From assembly GCA_023375785.1 (NCBI GenBank), contig SZWC01007351.1, positions 36,748-100,747 on the forward strand: a stretch of DNA of 64,000 bases. Direction: 5' to 3'. Source of the stretch: Penium margaritaceum. Its lineage: Eukaryota; Streptophyta; Zygnematophyceae; Desmidiales; Peniaceae. Position numbers and translations under genes: made by a program. Of the stretch, positions 1 through 12,800 are shown in pieces. The notes under the pieces were generated by a model. The model was not told where the DNA came from. It was given only the letters and a program-made list of their open reading frames with translations, and searched no databases. Each line of letters starts with the position of its first letter. The first letter of the stretch is position 1.

Positions 1-2227
1 CACCCAGTGCACGCGTACAACCCCCGGTCCACAAATTGTTCCGGGCAAACGAAACGTCAGAATGGAGAGGCAAAAACTGCGGAGCGTAGAGGCGGTCGTA
101 CAGTACGGCCAGGTACGATTCTTCCAAAGAAACATCGACCGTGGTTGCAGAACGCGCGTCGGGAGCAGTGAGTACAGGCACGCGCCCAGTGCACGCGTAC
201 GACCCCTGGTCCATGAATTGTTCCGAGCAAACGGGACGTCAGAATGGAGAGGCAAAAACTGCGGAGCGTAAAGGCGGTCGTACAGTACAGCCAGGTACAA
301 TTCTCCTGAAGAAATACCGACTATGGGTGCAGAACGCGCGTCGGGAGCAGTGAGCGCAGGCACGCGCCCAGTACACGCATACGACCCCCGGTCCATGAAT
401 TGTTGCGAGCAAACGGGACGTCAGAATGGAGAGGCAAAAAACTGCGGAGCGTAGAGGCCGTTGTACAGTACGGTCAGGCACAATTCTCTTGAAGAAACAC
501 CGACCGTGGGTGCAGAACGCACGTCCGGAGCAGTGAGCGCAGGCACGCACCCAGTGCACGCGTACGACCCCCGGTCCACAAATTGCTCAAGGCAAACAGG
601 ACGACAGAATGGAGAGGCGACCATTACGGAGCGTAGAGCCGGTAGTTCAGTACGGCCAGGCATGATTCTCCCAAAGAAACACCGACCGTGGGTACAAAAT
701 GCACGTCGGGAGCGGTGAGCCCAGGCACGCACCCAGTGCACGCGTATGACCCCCGGTCCACGAACGTTTCCGGGCAAACGGGATGTCAGAACGGAGAGGC
801 AAAAACTGTGCAGCGTAGAGGCGGTCGTACAGTACGGCCAGGCACAATTCTCTTGAAGAAACACCGATCGTGGGTCCGGAATGCGCGTCAAAAGCACTGA
901 GCGCAGGCACGCGCCCAGTGCACGCGTAAAACCCCCGCTCCACGAATTGTTCCGGACAAACGGGACGTCGGAATGGAGAGGCAAAAAATGCAGAGTGCAG
1001 AGGCGGTCATACAGTTCGGCCAGGCATGATTCTCCGGAAGAAACACCAATCGTGGGTGCAGAACGCGCGTCGGGAGCAGTGAGCGCAGGCACGCACCCAG
1101 TGCACGCGTACGACCCCCGATCCACGAATTGTTCCGGGCAAATGAGACGTCAGAATGGAGAGGCAAATATTGCGAAGCGTAGAAGGGGTCGTATAGTACG
1201 GCCAGGCATGATTGTCCTAAAGAAACACCGACCGTGGGTGCACAATGCGCGTCGGGAGCAGTGAGCGCAGGCACGCACCTAGTGCACGCGTACGACCCCT
1301 GGTCCATGAATTGTTCCGAGCAAACGGGACGTCAGAATGGAGAGGCAAATATTGCGAAGCGTAGAGGGGGTCGTACAGTACGGCCAGGCCCGATTCTCCC
1401 GAAGAAACACCGACCGTGGGTGTAAAACGCGCGTCGGGAGCAGTGAGCGCAGGCACGCACCTAGTGCACGCGTACGACCCCCGGTCCACGAATTGTTCCG
1501 GGCAAATGAGACGTCAGAATGGAGAGGCAAATATTGCGAAGCGTAGAAGGGGTCGTATAGTACGGCCAGGCATGATTGTCCTAAAGAAACACCGACCGTG
1601 GGTGCACAATGCGCGTCGGGAGCAGTGAGCACAGGCACGCACCCAGTGCAAGCGTACGACCCCCGGTACACGAATTGTTCCGGGAAAACGAAACGTGAGA
1701 ATGGAGAGGCGAGAATTGCGGAGCGTAAAGGCGGTCGTACAGTACGGCCTGGCATGATTTTCCTGAAGAAACACCCACCGTGGGTGCAGAACGCACGTCG
1801 GGAGCATTGAGCAGGCACGCACCTAGTGCACGCGTACGACCCCCGGTCCACGAATTGCTCCGGGCGAACGGGACATTAGAATGGAGAGGCAAAAATCGCG
1901 AAGCGTAGAGGCGGTCATACAGTACAGCCAGGCACAATTCTCCCGAAGAAACACCGACCGTGGGTGCAGAACGCGCGTCGAGAGTAGTGAGCGCATGCAC
2001 GCGCCCAGTGCACGCGTACGACCCACGGTCCATGAATTGTTCAGGGAAAACGGGACGTCAGAATGGAGAGGTGAAAATTGCGAAGCGTAGAGGCAGTCGT
2101 ACAGCACGGCCAGGCACAATTTTCCCGAAGAAACACCGAAAGTGGGTGTAGAACGCGATTCGGGAGCAATGAGCGCAGGCACGCACCCAATGCACGCGTA
2201 CGACCCCCGGTCCACGGATTGTTCCGG

Positions 2228-2696
2228 NNNNNNNNNNNNNNNNNNNNNNNNNNNNNNNNNNNNNNNNNNNNNNNNNNNNNNNNNNNNNNNNNNNNNNNNN
2301 NNNNNNNNNNNNNNNNNNNNNNNNNNNNNNNNNNNNNNNNNNNNNNNNNNNNNNNNNNNNNNNNNNNNNNNNNNNNNNNNNNNNNNNNNNNNNNNNNNNN
2401 NNNNNNNNNNNNNNNNNNNNNNNNNNNNNNNNNNNNNNNNNNNNNNNNNNNNNNNNNNNNNNNNNNNNNNNNNNNNNNNNNNNNNNNNNNNNNNNNNNNN
2501 NNNNNNNNNNNNNNNNNNNNNNNNNNNNNNNNNNNNNNNNNNNNNNNNNNNNNNNNNNNNNNNNNNNNNNNNNNNNNNNNNNNNNNNNNNNNNNNNNNNN
2601 NNNNNNNNNNNNNNNNNNNNNNNNNNNNNNNNNNNNNNNNNNNNNNNNNNNNNNNNNNNNNNNNNNNNNNNNNNNNNNNNNNNNNNNNNNNNNNNN
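2228..2696. other. assembly gap inside the satellite (469 N)
   Basis: The left flank stops at consensus monomer base 16 and the right flank resumes at base 48. The true missing length should therefore be 31 + 182n, that is 395 or 577 bp, rather than 469. The gap surely holds more satellite. Confidence 0.95.
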
Positions 2697-3065
2697 ATTG
2701 CGGAGCGTAGAGGCGGTCGTACAGTACGGCCAGGCACGATTCTCCCGAAGAAACACCGACCGTGGGTGCAGAACGCGCGTCGAGAGTAGTGAGCGCATGC
2801 ACGCGCCCAGTGCACGCGTACGACCCACGGTCCATGAATTGTTCAGGGAAAACGGGACGTCAGAATGGAGAGGTGAAAATTGCGAAGCGTAGAGGCAGTC
2901 GTACAGCACGGCCAGGCACAATTTTCCCGAAGAAACACCGAAAGTGGGTGTAGAATGCGATTCGGGAGCAATGAGCGCAGGCACGCACGCAATGCACGCG
3001 TACGACCCCCGGTCCACGAATTGTTTCGGGCAAACGGAACGTCAGAATGGAGAGGAAAACATTGC

Positions 3066-3804
3066 TGAGCGTAGAGGCGGTCGTACAGTACGGCCAGGCA
3101 CGATTCTCCGGAAGAAACACCGATCGTGGGTGCAGAACGCATGTCGGGAGCAGTGAGCGCAGGCACGCACCCAGTGCACGCGTATGACCCCCGGTCCACG
3201 AATTGTTCCAGGCAAACGTGATGTCAGAATGGAGAAGCAGAAATTGCGAAGCGTAGAGGCGGTCGTACAGTACGGCCAGGCACGATTCTCCGGAAGAAAC
3301 ACCGATCGTGGGTGCAGAACGCATGTCGGGAGCAGTGAGCGCAGGCACGCACCCAGTGCACGCGTATGACCCCCGGTCCACGAATTGTTCCAGGCAAACG
3401 TGATGTCAGAATGGAGAAGCAGAAATTGCGAAGCGTAGAGGCGGTCGTACAGTACGGCCAGGCACGATTCTCCGGAAGAAACACCGATCGTGGGTGCAGA
3501 ACGCATGTCGGGAGCAGTGAGCGCAGGCACGCACCCAGTGCACGCGTATGACCCCCGGTCCACGAATTGTTCCAGGCAAACGTGATGTCAGAATGGAGAA
3601 GCAGAAATTGCGAAGCGTAGAGGCGGTCGTACAGTACGGCCAGGCACGATTCTCCGGAAGAAACACCGATCGTGGGTGCAGAACGCATGTCGGGAGCAGT
3701 GAGCGCAGGCACGCACCCAGTGCACGCGTATGACCCCCGGTCCACGAATTGTTCCAGGCAAACGTGATGTCAGAATGGAGAAGCAGAAATTGCGAAGCGT
3801 AGAG
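3066..3804 (+). repeat. perfectly homogenised run of four identical monomers
   Basis: About 739 bp (4.06 monomers) repeat at exactly 182 bp with no difference found by eye. Shared private variants include CAGGCAAACGTGATGTC and AACGCATGTCGGG. Neighbouring monomers differ at many sites. This is either a very recent amplification or an assembly artefact. Confidence 0.85.
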
Positions 3805-6800
3805 GAGGTCGTACAGTACGGCCAGGCCCGATTCTCCCGAAGAAACACCGACCGTGTGTGCAGAACGCACGTCGGGAGCAGTGAGCGTAGGCACGCACCT
3901 AGTGCACGCGTACGACCCCCGGTCCACAAATTGTTCTGGGCAAACGGGATGTCAAAATGGAGCGGCAAATATTGCAGAGCGTAGAGGCGGTCGTACAATA
4001 CGGCCAGGCACAATTCTCTTGAAGAAACACCGACCGTGGGTGCAGAACGCGCGTCGGGAGCAGTGAGCGCAGGCACGCACCTAGTGCACGCGTACAACCC
4101 CCGGTCCACAAATTGTTCCGGGCAAACGAGACGTCAGAATGGAGAGGCAAAAACTGCGGAGCGTAGAGGCAGTCGTACAGTAAGGCCAGGTACGATTCTT
4201 CCAAAGAAACATCGACTGTGGTTGCAGAACGCGCGTCTGGAGCAGTGAGCACAGGCACAGGCCCAGTGCACGCGTATGACCCCCGGTCTACGAGTTGTTC
4301 TGAGCAAACGGAACGTCAGAATGAAGAGGCAAAAGTTGCGGAGCGTAAAGGCGATCGTACAGTACAGCCAAGTACAATTCTCCCGAAGAAACACCGACTA
4401 TGGGTGCAAAACGCGCGTCGGGAGCAGTGAGCGCAGGCATGCGCCCAGTACACGCGTACAACCCCCGGTCCATGAATTGTTCCAGGCAAACGGAACGTTA
4501 GAATGGCGAGACAAAAATTGCAGAGCGTAGAGGCGGTCGTATTGTACGGCCAGGCACGATTCTCCGGAAGAAACACCGACCCTGGGTGCAGAACGCATGT
4601 CGGGAGCAGTGAGCGCAGGCACGCACCCAGTGCACGCGTACGACCCCCGGTCCACGAACTGTTCCAGGCAAACGGGACGTCAGAATGGAGCGGCAAAATT
4701 TGCGGAGCGTAGAGGCGGTTGTACAATACGGCCAGGCACGATTCTCTTGAAGAAACACGGACCGTGGGTGCAGAACGCGCGTCGGGAGCAGTGAGCGCAG
4801 GCACACACCCAGTGCACGCATACAACCCCCGGTCCACAAATTGTTCCGGGCAAACGAGACGTCAGAATGGAGAGGCAAAAACTGCGGAGCGTAGAGGCGG
4901 TCGTACAGTACGGCCAGGTATGATTCTTCCAAAGAAACATCGACCGTGGTTGCAGAATGCGCGTCGAGAGCAGTGAGCACAGGCACGGGCCCAGTGCACG
5001 CGTACGACCCCCGGTCTACGAGCTGTTCCGAGCAAACGGGACGTCATAATGGAGAGGCAAAAGTTGCGGAGCGTAAAGGCGATCGTACAGTACAGCCAGG
5101 TACATTTCTCCCGAAGAAACACCGACTATGGGTGCAGAACGCGCGTCGGGAGCAGTGAGCGCAGGCGTGCGCCCAGTACACGCGTACAACCCCTGGTCCA
5201 TGAATTGTTCCAGGCAAACGGAACGTTAGAACGGCGAGACAAAAATTGCAGAGCGTAGAGCCGGTAGTACAGTACGGCCAGGCATGATTCTCCCAAAGAA
5301 ACACCGACCGTGGGTACAAAATGCGCGTCGGGGGCGGTGAGCGCAGGCATGCACCCAGTGCACGCGTACGACCCCCGATCCACGAATGTTTCCGAGCAAA
5401 CGGGACGTCAGAACGGAGAGGCAAAAATTGTGTAGCATAAAGGCGGTCGTAAAGTACGGCCAGGCACAATTCTCTCGAAGAAACACCGATCGTGGGTCCG
5501 GAACGCGCGTCGAGAGCACTGAGCGCAGGCACGCGCCCAGTGCACGCGTACGACCCTCGCTCCAGGAATTGTTCCGGACAAACGGGACGTCAGAATGGAG
5601 AGGCAAAAATTGCAAAGTGCAGAGGTTGTCGTACAGTTCGGCCAGGCATGATTCTCTCGAAGAAACACCAATCGTGCGTGCAGAACGCGCGTCGGGAGCA
5701 GTGAGCGCAGGCACGCACCCAGTGCACGCGTACGACCCCCGATCCACGAATTGTTCCGGGCAAACGGGACGTCAGAATGGAGAGGGAAAAATTGCGAAGC
5801 GTAGAAGGGGTCGTATAGTACGGCCAGGCACGATTCTCTCGAAGAAACACCGACCGTGGGTGCAGAACGCGCGTCGAGAGCAGTGAGCACAGGCACGCAC
5901 CCAGTGCACGCGTACGACCCCCGGTCCACGAATTGTTCCGGGCAAATGGGACGTCAGAATGGAGAGGCAAAAAATGCGGAGCGTAGAGGCGGTCGTACAA
6001 TACGGCTAGGCCCGATTCTCCTGAAGAAACACCGACCGTGGGTGCAGAACGCGCGTCGGGAGCAGTGAGCTCAGGCACGCACCCAGTGCACGCGTACGAC
6101 CCCCGGTACACGAATTGTTCCGGGAAAACGAAACGTGAGAATGGAGAGGCGAAAACTGCGGAGCGTAGAGGCGGTCGTACAGTACGACCAAGCATGATTC
6201 TCCTGAAGAAACACCGACCGTGGGTGCAGAACGCGCGTCGGGAGCATTGAGCGCAGGCACGCACCCAGTGCACGCGTACGACCTCCGGTCCACGAATTGT
6301 TCCGGGCAAACGAGATGTCAGAATGGAGAGGCAAAATTTACGAAGCGTAGAGGCGGTTGTACCATACGGCTAGGCCCGATTCTCCCAAAGAAACACCGAC
6401 CGTGGGTCCACAACGCGCGTCGGGAGCAGTGAGCACAGGCACGCACCCAGTGCACGCGTACGACCCCCGGTACACGAATTGTTCCGGGAAAACAAAACGT
6501 GGGAATGGAGAGGCAAGAAATCCGAAGCGTAGAAGGGGTTGTATGGTACGGCCAGGCACGATTCTCCCGAAGAAACACCGACCGTGGTTGCAGAACGCGC
6601 GTCGAGAGCAATGAGCACAGGCACGCACCCAGTGCACGCGTACGACCCCTGGTCCACGAATTGTTCCGGGCGAACGGGACGTTAGAATTAAGAGGTGAAA
6701 ATCGCGGAGCGTAGAGGCGGTCATACAGTACGGCCAGGCACAATTCTCCCGATGAAACACCGACCGTGGGTGCAGAACGCGCGTTGGGAGTAGTGAGCGC

Positions 6801-9800
6801 ATGCACGTGCCCAGTGCAAGCGTACGACCCCCGGTGCATGAATTGTTCAGGGAAAACGGGACGTCAGAATGGAGAGGTGAAAATTGCGAAGCGTAGAGGC
6901 GGTCGTACAGCACGGCCAGGCACAATTTTCCCGAAGAAACACCGAAAGTGGGTGTAGAACGAGATTCGGGAGCAATGAGCGCAGGCACGCACCCAATGCA
7001 CGCGTACGACCCCCGGTCCACGAATTATTCCGGGCAAACGGCACGTGAGAATGGAGAGGAAAACATTGCGGAGCGTAGAGGCGGTCGTACAGTACGGCCA
7101 GGCACAATTCTCTTGAAGAAACACCGACCGTGGGTGGAAAACGCGCGTCGGGAGCAATGAGCGCAGGCACGCACCCAGTGCACGCGTACGACCCCTGGTC
7201 TACGAATTGTCCCGTGCAAACGGGACGTCAGAATGGAGAGGCTAAAATTGCGGAGCGAAGAGTCGGTCGTACAGTACGGCCAGGCGGGATCCTCCCAAAG
7301 AAACATCGACCGTGGGTGCAGAACGCGCGTCAGGAGCAGTGAGCGCAGGCACGCACCCAGTGCACGCGTACGACCCTCGGTCCACGAATTGTTCTGGGCA
7401 AACGGGACGTCAGAATGGAGAGGAAAAAGTTGCGGAGCGTAAAGGCGGTCATGCAATACAGCCAGGCATGATTCTCCCGAAGAAACACCAATCGTGGGTG
7501 CAGAACGCGCGTCGGGAGCAGTGAGCGCAGGCACGCGCCCACTGCATGCGTACGACCCCCGGTCCACGAATTGTGCCGGGCAAACGGGACGTCAGAATGG
7601 AGAGGCAAAAAATGCGGAGCGTAGAGGCGGTCGTACAGTACGGCCAGGCATGATTCTCTTGAAGAAACACCGACCGTTGGTGTAGAACGCGCGTCGGGAA
7701 CGGTGAGAGCAAGCACGCACCCAGTGCATGCGTACGAACTCCGGTCCACGATATTGTTCCGAGCAAACGGGACGTCTAAATGGAGAGGAAAAAATTGCGG
7801 AGCGTAGAGGCGGTCGTACAGTACGGCCAGGCACAATTCTCCCAAAGAAACACCGACCGTGGATGCAGAACGCGCGTCGGGAGCAGGGAGCGCAGGCACG
7901 CACCCAGTGCACGCGTACGACCCCCGGTCCACGAATTGTTCCGGGCAAACGGGATGTCACAATGGAGAAGCCAAAACTCGAAGCGTAGAGGCGGTCGTGC
8001 AGTACGGCTAGGCACGATTCTCCGGAAGAAACACGGACCGTGGGTGCAGAACGCACGTCGGGAGCAGTGAGCGCAGGCATGCACCCAGTGCACGCGTACG
8101 ACCCCCGGTGCACGAATTGTTCCGGGCAAACGGGATGTCAAAATGGAGAAGCAGAAATTGCGAAGCGTAGAGGCGTTCGTACAGTACGGCCAGGCCTGAT
8201 TCTCCCGAAGAAACACCGACCGTGACTGCAGAACGCGCGTTGGGAGCAGTGAGCGCAGGCAGGCACCCAGTGCACGCGTACGGCCCCCGGTCCATGAATT
8301 ATTCCGGGCAAACGGGACGTCAGAATGGAGAGGCAAAAATTACGGAGCGTAATGGTGGTCGGATAGTACGGCCAAGCATGATTCTCCTAAAGAAACATCG
8401 ACCGTGGGTGCAGAACGCGCGTCGTGAGCAGTGAGCGTAGGCACGCACCCAGTGCACGGGTACGACCCCCGGTCCACGAATTCTTCCAGGCAAACGGGAC
8501 GTCAGAATGGAGAGGGGAAAATTGCGAAGCGTAGAGGGGTTCGTACAGTACGGCCAGGCATGATTCTCCCGAAGAAACGCCGACCGTGAGTGCAGAATGC
8601 ACGGCGGGAGCAGTGAGTGCAGGCACGCACCCAGTGCACGCGTACGACCCACGGTCCACGAATTCTTCCAGGCAAACGGGACGTCAGAATGGAGAGGCGA
8701 AAATTGCGGAGCGAAGAGGCGTACAGTATGGCCAGGCACGATTCTCCCGAAGAAAGACCGACCGTGGGAGTACACCGCGCGTCGGGAGGAGTGAGCGCAT
8801 GCACGCACCCAGTGCACGCGTACGACCCCCGGTCCATGAATTGTTCCGGGCAAACGGGACATCAGAATGGAGAAGCAAAAATTCAGAGCATAAAGGCGGT
8901 CGTACAGTACGGCCAGGCAGGATTCTCCCACAGAAACATTGACCGTGGGTGCAGAACGCGCGTCGGGAGCAGTGTGCGCAGGCACGCACCCAGTGCACGC
9001 GTACGACCCCTGGTCCACGAATTTTTCCGGGCAAACGGGACGTCAGAATGGAGAGGCGAAATTTGCGGAGCGTAGAGGTGGTCCTGCAATACAGCCAGGC
9101 ATGATTCTCCCAAAGAAACACAAACCGCGTGTGCAGAACGCGCGTCGGGAGCAGGGAGCGCAGGCACGCACCCAGTGCACGCGTACGAATCCGGTCCACG
9201 AATTGTTCCGGGCAAACAGGACGTAAGAATGGACAGGCAAAAATTGCGGAGCGTACAGGCGGTCGTACAGTACGACTAGGCACAATTCTCCCAAAGAAAC
9301 ACCGACCGTGGGTGTAGAACGCGCGTCGGGAGCAGTGAGCGCAGGCACACACCCAGTACACGCGTACGACCCCCGGTCCACGAATTGTGCCGGGAAAACG
9401 GGACGTCACAATGGAGAAGCAAACATTTCGGAGTGTAGAGGCGGTTGTACAGTACGGCCAGGTACGATTCTTCCAAAGAAACATCGACCGTGGTTGCAGA
9501 ACGCGCGTCCGGAGCACTGAGCACAGGCACGCGCCCAGTGCACGCGTACAACCCCCGGTCCACGAGTTGTTCCTACCAAACGGGACGTCAGAATGGAGAG
9601 GCAAACGTTGCAGAGCGTAAAGGCGGTCGTACAGTACAGCCAGGTACAATTCTCCCAAAGAAACACCGACTATGGATGCAGAACGCGCGTCGGGAGCAGT
9701 GAGCGCAGGCACGCACCCAGTACACGCATACGACCCCCGGTCCATGAATTGTTCCAGGCAAACGGAACGTTAGAATGGCGAGACAAAAATTGTAGAGCGT

Positions 9801-12800
9801 AGAGGCGGTCGTACAGTACGGTCACGCACAATTCTTTCAAAGAAACACCGACCGTGGGTGCAGAACGCACGTCGGGAGCAGTGAGCGCAGGCACGCACCC
9901 AGTGCACGCGTACGACCCCCGGTCCACAAATTGCTCCGGGCAAACGGGACGACAGAATGGAGAGGCGAACAGGACGGAGCGTAGGGCCGGTAGTACAGTA
10001 CAGCAAGGCATGATTCTCCCAAAGAAACACCGACCGTGGGTACAAAATGCGCGTCCGGAGCGGTGAGCGCAGGTACGCACCCAGTGCACGCATATGACCC
10101 CCGGTCCACAAATTTTTCCGGGCAAACGGGACGTCAGAACGGAGAGGCGAATATTGTGCAGCGTAGAGGCGGTCGTACAGTATGGCCAGGCACAATTCTC
10201 TGGAAGAAACACCGATCGTGGGTCCGGAACGCGCGTCGAGAGCACTGAGCGCAGGCACGCGCCTAGTGCACGCGTACGACCCCCGCTCCAGGAATTGTTC
10301 TTGACAAACGGGACGTCAGAATGGAGAGGCAAAAATTGCAGAGTGGAGAGGCGGTCGTACAGTTCGGCCAGGCATGATTCTCCCGAAGAAACACCAATCG
10401 TGGGTGCAGAACGCGCGTCGGGAGCAGTGAGCGCAGGCACGCACCCACTGCACGCGTACGACCCCTGATCCACAAATTGTTCCGGGCAAACGGGACGTCA
10501 GAATGGAGAGGCAATAAATGCGAAGCGTAGAAGGGGTTGTATAGTACGGCCAGGCACGATTCTCCCGAAGAAACACCGACCGTGGGTGCAGAACGCGCGT
10601 CGAGAGCAGTGAGCGCAAGCACACACCCAGTGAACGCGTACGACCCCCGGTCCACGAATTGTTCCGGGCAAACGGGACGTCAGAATGGAGAGGCAACAAT
10701 TGCGGAGCGTAGAGGCGGTCGTACAATACGGCTAGGCAAGATTCTCCCGAAGAAACACCGACCGTGGGTGAAGAACGCGCGTCGGGAGCAGTGAGCACAG
10801 GCACGCACCCAGTGCACGCGTACGACCCCCGGTACACAAATTGTTCCGGGAAAACAAAACGTGAGAATGGAGAGGCGAAAACTGTGGAGCGTAGAGGCGG
10901 TCGTACAGTACGGCCAGGCATGATTCTCCTGAAGAAACAACGACCGTGGGTGCATAACTCGCATCGGGAGCATTGAGCGCAGGCACGCACCCAGTGCACG
11001 CGTACGACCCCCGGTCCACGAATTGATCCGGGCGAACGGGACGTTAGAATGAATGGCGAAAATCGCGGAGCGTAGAGGCGGTCGTACAGTACGGCCAGGC
11101 ACAATTCTCCCGATGAAACACCGACCGTGGGTGTAGAACGCGCGTCGCGAGTAGTGAGCGCATGCACGCGCCCAGTGCACGTGTACGACCCCTGGTCCAT
11201 GAATTGTTCAGGGCAAACGGGACGTCAGAATGGAGAGGTGAAAACTACGGAGCGTAGAGGCGGTCGTACAGCACGGCCAGGCACAATTTTCCCGAAGAAA
11301 CACCGAAAGTGGGTGTAGAACGCGATTCGGGAGCAATGAGCGCAGGCACGCACCCAATGCACGCGTACGACCCCCGGTCCACGGATTGTTCCGGGCAAAC
11401 GGAACGTGAGAATGGAGAGGAAAACATTGCAGAGCGTAGAGGCGGTCGTACAGTACGGCCAGGCACGATTCTCTTGAAGAAGCACCGACCATGGGTGGAA
11501 AACGCGCGTCGGGAGCAATGAGCGCAGGCACGCACTGAGTGCACGCGTACGACCCCCGGTCTACGAATTGTTCAGTGCAAACCGGACGTGAGAATGGAGA
11601 GGCAAAAATTGCAGAGCGTAGAGGCGGTCGTACAATATGACCATGCACAATTCTCCCAAAGAAACACCGACCGTGGGTGCAGACCGCGCGTCGGGAGCAG
11701 TGAGCGCTGGCACGCACCCAGTGCATGCGTACGAATCCCGGTCCACGAATTGTTCCGGGCAAACGGAACGTCAAAATGGAGAGGCAAAAATTGCAGAGCG
11801 AAGAGTCGGTCGTACAGTACGGCCAGGCGGGATTCTCGGAAAGAAACATCGACCGTGGGTGCAGAACGCGCGTCGGGAGCAGTGAGCGCAGGCACGAACC
11901 TAGTGCACGCGTACGACCCTCGGTCCACAAATTGTTTCAGGCAAACGAGACGTCAGAATGGAGAGGCAAAAGTTGCGGAGCGTAGAGGCGGTCCTGCAAT
12001 ACACCCAGGCATGATTCTCCTGAAGAAACACAAATCGTGGGTGCAGAACGCGCGTCGGGAGCAGTGAGCGCAGGCACGCACCCAGTGCACGCGTACAAAC
12101 CCCGGTCCAAGAATTGTTCCGGGCAAACAGGACATCAGAATGGAGAGGCAAAAATTGCGGAGCGTAGAGGAAGTCGTACAGTACGACAAGGCACAATTCT
12201 CCCGAAGAAACACCGACCGTGGGTGCAGAACACGCATCGGGAGCAATGAGCGCAGGCACGCGCCCAGTGCATGCGTACGACCCTCGGTCCACGAATTGTG
12301 CCGGGCAAACGGGACGTCAGAATGGAGAGGCAAAAATTGCGGAGCGTAAAGGCGATTGTACACTACGGCCACGCACGATTCTCCTGAAGAAACACCGACC
12401 GTGGGTGTAGAACGCGCGTCGGGAGCAGTGAGCGCAGGCACGCACCCAGTGCATGCTTACGAACCCCGGTCCACGATATTGTTCCGAGCAAACGGGACGT
12501 CAGAATGGAGAGGAAAAAATTGCGGAGCGTAGAGGCGGTCATACAGTACGGCCAGGCATGATTCTCCTGAAGAAACACCGACCGTGGGTGCAGAACGCGC
12601 GTCGGGAGCAGTGAGCGCAGGCACGCACCCAGTGCACGCGTACGACCCCCGGTCCACGAATTATTCCGGGCAAACGGGATGTCAGAATGGAGAGGTAAAA
12701 ATTGCGGAGCGTAGAGGCGGTCGTACAGTACGGCCAGGCATGATTCTCCTGAAGAAACACCGACCGTGGGTGCAGAACGCGCGTCGGGAGCAGTGAGCGC

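Larger units (their letters stand above)
1..11400 (+). repeat. long-period higher-order pattern of the satellite (about 24-26 monomers)
   Basis: Diagnostic monomer variants recur at long intervals. The variant with GTTCGGCC instead of GTACGGCC appears at 1014, 5636 and 10362 (spacings 4622 and 4726 bp; 26 x 182 is 4732). The variant with GATTCGGGAGCAATGAG appears at 2157, 2959, 6963 and 11324 (6963 to 11324 is 4361 bp, near 24 monomers). The variant with GGTTGCAGAACGCGCGTC appears near 140, 4218, 4946 and 9496 (4946 to 9496 is about 25 monomers). The period is therefore not fixed; gains and losses of whole monomers fit unequal exchange. Confidence 0.7.
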
